Of a DNA stretch of 64,000 nucleotides, positions 56,904-64,000 are shown one piece after another. Numbering within the stretch: the first letter of the stretch is position 1; each line of letters opens with the position of its first letter. The position numbers and the translations under genes are program-made. The notes beneath the pieces were generated by a model. That model was not told where the DNA came from and searched no databases. It worked only from the letters and a program-made list of their open reading frames with translations. This DNA comes from Bisporella sp. PMI_857. Taxonomy: Eukaryota > Ascomycota > Leotiomycetes > Helotiales > Helotiaceae. Where the stretch lies: positions 310,001 through 374,000 of the forward strand of contig JAJSPD010000027.1 in NCBI GenBank assembly GCA_021307315.1. Direction: 5' to 3'.

Positions 56904-59900
56904 TTTGAATAATAGAAACAAATTATATTAGAGGGGGAAAGAAAAAGGAGCAGAATATTTTCCTGCATGGAAGACGAGAGAGGGGTGACGACTTTATCGT
57001 TATCGGTTGCTCACGCTGAATGATTCACTTCGTCTGTGTCTGCATGATATGGTATTCAAATTGTGACGGTGGCTTGATATTAGATGATCGAACCATTAAC
57101 CCAATAGTCGGTACAGCTAGGCAAAGCTTGTCTGTCTTTTGATTTCTCGACGGGGTTTTCCCCGAGAGACATCTTTCGGAGCATTTTCGCTAGATTCAAG
57201 TTCACTCCACAATCCGAATAGACTTCTACCCGTCTAATTATCTATGGGCAGAAACTTGAAAGGAACGCGCCTCCTTTCGGATACTGCCCTTTACTTTCCC
57301 TAAAACCCCCATAAATAAACTTAGCCTCCTTCGCGCTGGGCACTGACAAAAGTTTTAGAGTTTACCTCACTGTCAGCTCGGCGCGGGAAGTACCGCTGCC
57401 AAACCTTCTGTAGCAGTGGATGCGCCACCAAAGTAACACGGCATAGATAATACCAAAAAAAGGGGTATGACACGATGATGATCCGTTCGCAACAACGGAA
57501 ACAAGGAATGACTTTACTTGTAGGTTCCAGGGCTCTTACGTGGCTTCACCAAGTATGATATCCCACTACCACGTACTTTTCAAGATGATATTGAACTTTG
57601 ATCTACTTTCTATTTACCCCTAGAGAATCTCTACTTTCAACTTACGAAAGGTGCTTTGGCTAGCAAATAGAAAATAAGAATGTTTGGCTTCTGTTCTTGC
57701 GCAAAAGACGCAACTCTACGCCGTATATGGTATACGATGGTGTGTTAATTTTATATATATTGAGGACCTTGACTTTTAGGTGTACATCGATCAAATATTA
57801 TGATCATGAAAGTAAGTGCTCCGCCCGTGGCTCCTCACTTACCAAGAGACGATTAGGATGAGATATTACGCTTTCTTGAGAAAATTCAGACATAGCCGAA
57901 GATAGAGCAGCGTACTCAGCAGAGTAACATCCTCTATGAGGAGACTTATGCTGCAGCCCAAAACGGTTAACTCTCTCCAACCGTCTCAGTGAGCCGTCAC
58001 GTAGGAGACGGAGCATGCTTTGCCCGGTCTCGAACGTGGAGCTGTATGTATATATGTCGTTTGTGTCCCTTCTTGGTTTCCATGCTCTAGGGTAAGAGTG
58101 GTGCAGAAGCCAGGAGAGTAGTGTTCTCAATAGTACAAACAGTAGGTATAAGAAATGTAATCTGGGTATACTGTGCGCACCACTTTTTATACTCGCTCAT
58201 ACTTACGGACCGTGTGCTGGACTTGTAGGGGATCAAGGTACATAGTGATCCTAGACACAAAGACGTGGCGCGAGGAACCAAAAGAGAATTGGGGGTTCTT
58301 TGCGCTTTTAGAGAACTTAAACAATTTTGCAAGAGGATTAAACATGCACACATTTCAAAGGAAAACTTCTTTCCTGCTTTTTACAATGCATTTCGTAGAT
58401 AATAACCAGAATCGGATATCCAGGGAGGGCTCCGAGGCTCAGGACTTATACTGTACGGGCCAATTATGTGATTTCACAGCTTGGGTCAAGTTACATACAC
58501 CAACACTGCCTGCAATCCGTCTGGCTTACCTGTGATATAGAATCAAAACACCAACAACCCCAATGAAGCGTAATCTCAGGTTCAATATATGAAGGAGAAG
58601 ATCATGCGACACCAGAATAGCTCTCTAAATTTACTTTAGGATGCGTAAACTAGCTTCCAAGAAGTGCAACATGAGTAATGCTGAGGGTTGTTTTATATTG
58701 AAAGAAGAGAATATCGCAACTTGAAAAGCAAATAATGAGCCTAGCCGACCTCGTCGTACGAAAAAGCACCATTACAAGAAGGGGATCAGACCGTTTACAA
58801 GATGGACAAAATATGTAGGGTCTCAAAAAGGACGTAAATCAGCAAGTATAGGCCAATTCACAAAAAGCGGTGGTTGTATGAAGCGAAGTGAAAGGTCAAT
58901 TTCGGCGTTTTAGACTTTGTGAAGAGCCTAGCCATAACCTATGAACTTGTGAAAACAGTGTAAACGCATCTGAAGAAGGCTTTACTTGGTATTAGTTAAT
59001 TTATTGTATTCGTGTGATGCCAAGAAAAAGGTCTCACTTCGTTATTTCGTTAATCTAATAAAATTGAGATACGCGTGAAGCTGAAATCTACTGGTCAATG
59101 CTTTTTTCCCTAGCCAATTTAACCTCGTGTTGATCAACTCAGGGGAGTATGGGGGCAACGGCCCCACAATGAAGCATCTAAGGCGCAGCACCCGGAACGG
59201 GATCCCCAAATTTAATTCGAAGGGGAAACCTAGCCAACTGCTCACCCCACTCAGCCGCCCAAAAATATATCAGAGACACCAAAAATGTGGGAATATATAT
59301 TTTTTTAATTAAAGGACATTGTTGTGGTGAAAAGTCGAGAAACCCACTTTTGAGGCGGTTAGGTAGGGTGGACTCAGTTTCCCTCTCTATGATTTGTTAC
59401 CGAAAACGCGGCTCACTCTGCCTTAGCATGATATAATTACTTTTTGTACAGGCCTAAACGATCAGTAGTGGAGTCTCTATAGCGAGGACAAATGCTGTAT
59501 GCCAATTGATGAGTCTAGGATTATGGACCCCGGACGAAAGACTTCTCCACTGCTAATTGTTCGGACCATACGAAAGTATGTGCCAACTAGCTTATCCCAC
59601 ATTCTTACTGTAGCACTGTTGACCCCACTCTCCCCATAATTATTCAGCTGTGCGCCACTTTGCTTGACATGACGGGCATTGCTGGTGATGTCGAGAGACC
59701 ACCGCTCTGTTCCTGGTCCGTTGTGCTGAGGCCGCCTGGCGAGCCGGCGGGTGACCCCCATGACCGGAGAGGGTTGGCTGGTTCTAGGCCTTTACGATGC
59801 ATGATGGCCTTGTTATCTTGATCTTTCATGTCGCCTACTTCAGATATCAGGATCTGGCCCAAGTTGTGTATCTGTTGATGGACTTTGCACAATTTGTATC

Positions 59901-60569
59901 GGAAGTGAAGAACAAGGTGACTGACATTAAATATGAACGTATGAAGCGGTCGCCAGCGATCTCTGTGATAATACGACGCAGGGGTTCAAGCGCCGCCCAA
60001 TGAAAAATCCAACCCGACTTTCCAGCCTTGGGAATTGATGCCTTGGATTACTGTAACCCTAACTCTCACTAAATTATTCTCAGGCTCTATTAAATCTCTG
60101 ACTCCATTAACCTGTAGGTTACGTTACGTTAGGTTCTACTGGCAAACGCGCTAGTTGATTTGTACTGTCAGCTTCCTACTAATAGGACATGGTTGCCAAG
60201 GTATGTTCGTGGCAAAGCAATTGATTCACTATCATCGCTGAGATTTGCTTTTGTACGCTCAGAATCAAGTTCACTGACGAACCTTTTTTCAACAGTTTCC
60301 TTTTTTTTACATGGCCTCACAGGCAATCACAATAAGACATGTACACACAAGAACAGAGTTTTCTGACCAGAACAGGTGGCCGAAGATATCGAAAAAGCAC
60401 ATATCATGACACCCTGCTACGATGCAGGTGCTGTCATGCTATGGGGAATGGTAGGCGGCAATAATCTCCGAAATCTGGTAGTTTTATTTCATAGGAGAGC
60501 CGTTATTGTGGACTGTATGAATAAACTAACCAATGTGATTCTCGACTTTTCCCGAGTTCCTCCTGTACC
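56904..60569. other. Long gene-poor stretch
   Basis: Minus-strand ORF 57804-58130 (108 codons) and plus-strand ORF 58173-58535 (120 codons, includes LLENLNNFARGL) have no domain I recognise. ORFs at 59477-59892 (-) and 59797-60003 (+) likewise. A short inverted motif (taggttacgttacgttaggtt) occurs at about 60116-60136. No gene supported. Confidence 0.4.
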
Positions 60570-60586
60570 GGGGGGGGGGGGGGGGG
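60570..60586. repeat. Homopolymer run of 17 G
   Basis: Seventeen consecutive G on the plus strand, 7 bp beyond the stop codon of the minus-strand CorA-like gene, so a C17 tract would be in its 3' UTR. Length may be affected by sequencing slippage. Confidence 0.85.
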
Positions 60587-60593
60587 TTCAAAA

Positions 60594-62281
60594 TCATTGG
60601 CCTTTGAAGTTTGTTGACTCAACATCTCTCATGGTTAGACCCGTTCTCTTGCTTGCAAGCCAACGTTTCCAGGGTAGCAGTGTGGCGAGTGCCCAAACAA
60701 AGATGACCAAGACAGTCAAGGGAATTGCAACCGCCCAATAGTATTTGAAACCCTTCCTTTTAATAAATTGGTCATCGTCGTTCATAGGCATAGCAAAAAG
60801 CGCCTAGCGAAGGTCAATATTTATGAATGTTCCAATAAGAATTAGGCATTTGGGCTTACAGCCAGGAAAGTCCCAGGCAAGAAACACATCGTCAATAGAG
60901 CAATAGTCTTCATCGATGAACCATCCTTCTTTGTTTCCTTCGCAATCGAGGCAGATGTTGTTGCGAGTTCGATATTGACTCTGGCATCTTTCTGAGCCAT
61001 GAATTGATACACCTATCATAAACAAGGTCAGAAATGTCCCATAGTCAGCGAAAAATCTCAGTGGGATCCTACAACAGCGATCTGGGTCTGAACTCTCGTC
61101 TGCTCATATTCCACCCTCAACGCAAGATTCTCACAAGAGTTAGCATGAAAATCAACCAGTTCCTCAACCAGCCTCGCTCCCTCTTCACAACCCCCGCTAG
61201 ATTCCCTATTCCCTTCTCTCATAACCCCTAAATTAAGCAACAGCCCCTTCACCCTCATCCTCTCAACACCCAACATCATTCCAACAAAATTAAGCCTCCT
61301 GGTCGCAGCCAAGAAATCCATCTCCAGCGGATCACCGAGCGGTCTATTTTCCCATTCATGCTGTCCCATTAGCTCTTCCAACTCATTAAGTTTGTCGTGT
61401 GCTTCATGGATTCTTCGTGCCGTGGAAGCGGTGCAGAGTTCTGAGAGGAGGGTGGGGAGGAACATTGGGTTGAGGGCTAGGCTAGCTTTTTGCTGGAGCT
61501 TAGAGGTTAGAGACGGGAATTCGTGGTCAGAGGCCTTGGCAAGGAGAATGCAGTGTGTTATATTATTGGCTGGGGAATGTGATACTGCAAGGTGGTAATA
61601 TGAAGGGCGGAAGATGGAGAATTTGAAGATATGGCCTAGTGGTTGCAATAGTCATTCTCTTGGCTCCCCGAGAATCAAGCCATGACTTACAAGTATCGGG
61701 CTTGGAAGTGCCATCTCTCTCGCTCTCATGTTGATGAGCTCTTGGCGGACACTGGAATTTAAAAGCACACCCTGTTCTCATTGCGAAAGAAGGAATGAAT
61801 TGCTCTGGTAGTCCAAGGCGCTCGCTCAGAAAATCAAAGAATTCCTCTGAAAAGGGAAGTTGTCGATATTGCCTGTCGGAGTCGTATGTACAGGCTCCAT
61901 ATCTACGTTTCCTATTAGCAAGCGTCTCCACAATTGCTCTCTTTTCCATCTCACAGTAATCGAAGCCCCCCCACCAAAGTTCTCTGTCTTTCATTCCCGC
62001 CTCCAATAGCCGCGCTTTGTCTTTGAAGGTCCTATGCTCAATTAATAACGTTTTCTTGTCAAAATCCAACACAGATAGGAGCGACAAGCCTTCAAAATCC
62101 ACTCTGCAATCCCGTCCCCTATCAAATCACCACTGGAAACCCGAATATCTACCGTCCCATCTGCAGCCTCATAGTGCAAGATCTGTAGAAAAGAACAGCG
62201 ACTGTCGCTGCTAAAATCGATACCCTGCTCCAGTGACCGGTATCCGTATTCACGCTCGCGCCTGTTATGGGATCGCTCCAT
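60594..62281 (-). CDS. CorA-like Mg2+ transporter-type membrane protein; N-terminal join unresolved
   Basis: Minus-strand exons certain from frame continuity: about 62102-61691, 61635-61073, 61012-60860 and 60803-60594; introns of 55, 60 and 56 nt. The C-terminal half has VYQFMAQKDARVNIE, SSMKTIALLTMCFLPGTFLA, then ALFAMP and a second helix YWAVAIPLTVLVIFVWALAT, the two-helix end of fungal CorA-like proteins. The canonical GMN is not visible; the FAMP position is where it or its variant would be. The preceding part is helical (LNELEELMGQHEWENRPLGD). At the N-terminus an ATG at 62281 opens a plausible frame (FLQILHYEAADGTVDIRVSS) that must change frame near 62115-62100 to join VDFEGLSLLSVLDFD. 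Only a 29-31 nt intron would do this, so a frameshift or mis-assigned start is possible. A plasma membrane cation channel or related role is inferred. Confidence 0.78.
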
Positions 62282-63663
62282 AATATATAATACTGAAATC
62301 AGAGGTTATTGATGGTAGAGTTTGGCGGGCGGTTAGGGTGGAGTGAGGCCTTCGAAGTTCAGCTGAAACAGGGTAGCGAAGTGATTGGATACGTTTGAGG
62401 CCGAGGCATTCCGTCAACCTAGGAACACGCCTTCATCCTAAATTGAAGAGCTGGTAATATGTACCGGTAGTGCTCTATGAAATATAAACCGAAGCACTCA
62501 AGAGGTTACTGATGATATCATGATTGTTCAGAAGAAATATAGTCTCCACGTTATCCTTTAATAAACAGTGGCCAGCGGCATGACTGGTGCAGGTGGGAGA
62601 GGCTGTACCGAGTCGTGAATGAAATACAGACGAGGATAGAGTGTTGGATAGGAAATGAGAAGAATGAGCAGGGATAGAGGGAACGGAAGGAGAAGGGAGA
62701 AGTTTGCGTTTGTATAAAACCTGTGCGATGGTGAATTGGATGGGAAAATGGTGGCTGTCAGAGGATCTGCATTTCTTGCGCGGTCTGTATTGACTAGGTT
62801 TAACTGTTTAGAAACACAGGAGTTTCATAGTATAGCGGAGTTCAAATGCAGAGACCGAATTGCGTATACACACCTACAAGGATATCTAGAAGACCCATTC
62901 CAGAGAAGTGTTCATGCTCATATTCAAAATGCTCAAGCCATTACTGCCTCCTATCCAGTTGGGCAGGTATGGCTGACGCATCCATACCACATAAGATCTG
63001 CACCCTTCATCACGGCCGAGTTTTCCAAGATATCTATTCCCCACGCATTTATTAGGAAATAGACTGGGAACTATGTGATAAGTAAGAGCTATGTATCAAA
63101 CAGGGATTTGCGACTCACTCATCTTGTCAAATAGGACATAGTGAAGGCATCTACTTCACAGTCGAAGGCCACCGAGTGCATGAAAACTATTAACATTGTG
63201 ATAAAGTTAAGTATTCGACATTACTAATATGCTTAATTTATAAATAGTATTTATAAGCAGTAATTTTGCTCCGTTTAGCGTTTTCCAACTGCCAGGTTTT
63301 CAGTTTCGGCATTTTTACAACTATTAGTATTATGCTTTAATGCAATATTTTCGCCAGCTAATAGAAATTTATTCGCAATTTAACGCTAGTGTACAACCGA
63401 AGCAATATCACATTGTAATTTGGTTGCAATTTTAATAGCGGTTGATTTAATACAAGGCTGGTTGTAGCGCAAATAAAGTTTTGGCACACAAGTTTGTTAG
63501 TTTATTAAGCTATACAATCAATTTATCATAGTTTTTATCTCAAACTCCATTACATTGTAGATTAGGGGACATGGTGTAGGCATAATTAGTCTCAATTTAA
63601 ATAAAATGGTTCTATTTGCTAATATCAGACATAAGTCTTGAATTGCGAGTTTGTTGCAACTGT
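62282..63663. other. Intergenic; second half AT-rich
   Basis: ORF 62736-63062 (+, 108 codons) has no motif. The segment 63180-63640 is AT-rich repeat debris, ending with actccattacattgtagattagg, which resembles sequence near 46730 and 60108. Confidence 0.45.
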
Positions 63664-63999
63664 TTATGCATGTTTGCTCCCGTTGGTTAAAACTGTGTCA
63701 GTTAACCCTTTAGTGCCCGTACATCGAATGCCCTTAACCTGAGCCCATTTAGGATCAATCTTGTCCGTTCCGATGTGGGGACTATCATCCAGCTCTGGGT
63801 TAGACATTTCCGGCACCCACCCCATCCCCAGGTAGCTGAAAGGGTTATCCTCTACTCCCGTCTCATTCTTTTTGTATCCAAATTCAAAATCCTCCCATCG
63901 AGGCGTCGCCATCACTCTTGCAAAGTGCAGTGTGATTCCTGGCCAAATGCTCTGGACTCTACCTGTCTTTGTGTTCTTATACCATGATGGGCAGTAGTC
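63664..63999 (-). CDS. Flavin-dependent monooxygenase (Baeyer-Villiger/FMO type), C-terminal fragment, cut by window edge
   Basis: Only the last 111 codons lie in the window, with the stop at 63664. The reading begins DYCPSWYKNTKTGRVQSIWP, continues GITLHFARVMATPRWEDFEF and NPFSYLGMGWVPEMSN, and ends in an extended tail. The CPSWYK...WPG..H...PRWEDFE pattern is the conserved C-terminal part of fungal cyclohexanone or steroid monooxygenase-like FAD enzymes. The FAD- and NADPH-binding motifs would be outside the window. Substrate unknown. Confidence 0.88.
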   Translation of the reverse strand, partial: DYCPSWYKNTKTGRVQSIWPGITLHFARVMATPRWEDFEFGYKKNETGVEDNPFSYLGMGWVPEMSNPELDDSPHIGTDKIDPKWAQVKGIRCTGTKGLTDTVLTNGSKHA

Positions 64000-64000
64000 A

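Overview
The window is nuclear DNA of a filamentous ascomycete (Pezizomycotina). Genes carry many short introns (about 40-80 nt) with CTAAC/CTGAC-like branch sites close to the acceptor. The gene families are typical of such fungi: HET-domain proteins, a Pth11-like rhodopsin-domain membrane protein, a cutinase, Zn2Cys6 regulators, MFS sugar and Dal5-type transporters, and a CorA-like protein. Long AT-rich, stop-rich stretches containing broken genes and transposon debris suggest repeat-induced point mutation (RIP), although I could not compute a RIP index. Family content and intron style are compatible with a plant-associated member of Leotiomycetes or a related class, but that placement is inference.

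Layout. 0-5.4 kb: 3' part of a GH31 alpha-glycosidase and a complete regulator with both C2H2 and Zn2Cys6 DNA-binding motifs. 5.4-10.8 kb: gene-poor, with a 230-bp solo LTR, a short inverted-repeat element and a second LTR-like block. 10.8-17.7 kb: an intact short-chain dehydrogenase (SDR), a nine-exon Zn2Cys6 regulator and a decayed SDR paralogue. One 18-bp motif lies upstream of both intact genes. 17.8-21.4 kb: pseudogenes of a DUF3433 membrane protein and a cysteine-rich GPI-type secreted protein, then a second 230-bp solo LTR in the opposite orientation. 21.6-24 kb: a TA-flanked inverted-repeat transposon derivative and an intact GPI-type secreted protein. 24-31 kb: decayed sequence with a relic gene. 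31.4-39.2 kb: cutinase, a broken ORF, a HET gene, an unresolved gene and a Dal5-like transporter. 39.2-42.4 kb: gene-poor, with a 10-bp tandem repeat. 42.4-45.8 kb: a divergent SMP-30-type lactonase and sugar transporter pair. 48-53.5 kb: an intact HET gene and a decayed one. 55.5-56.9 kb: Pth11-like protein. 60.6-62.3 kb: CorA-like membrane protein with an unresolved N-terminus. 63.7-64 kb: 3' end of a Baeyer-Villiger-type flavin monooxygenase.

Functional reading. The lactonase and sugar transporter probably form a small carbohydrate or lactone utilisation module. The GH31 enzyme and cutinase fit growth on plant cell wall and cuticle polymers. The SDR-regulator-SDR block looks like a small regulated locus, partly decayed. 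Three HET loci, one of them dead, belong to the fast-evolving non-self recognition repertoire. I found no tRNA, rRNA or CRISPR. All exon joins were made by eye from reading-frame continuity, GT/AG signals and conserved motifs, and need transcript support.
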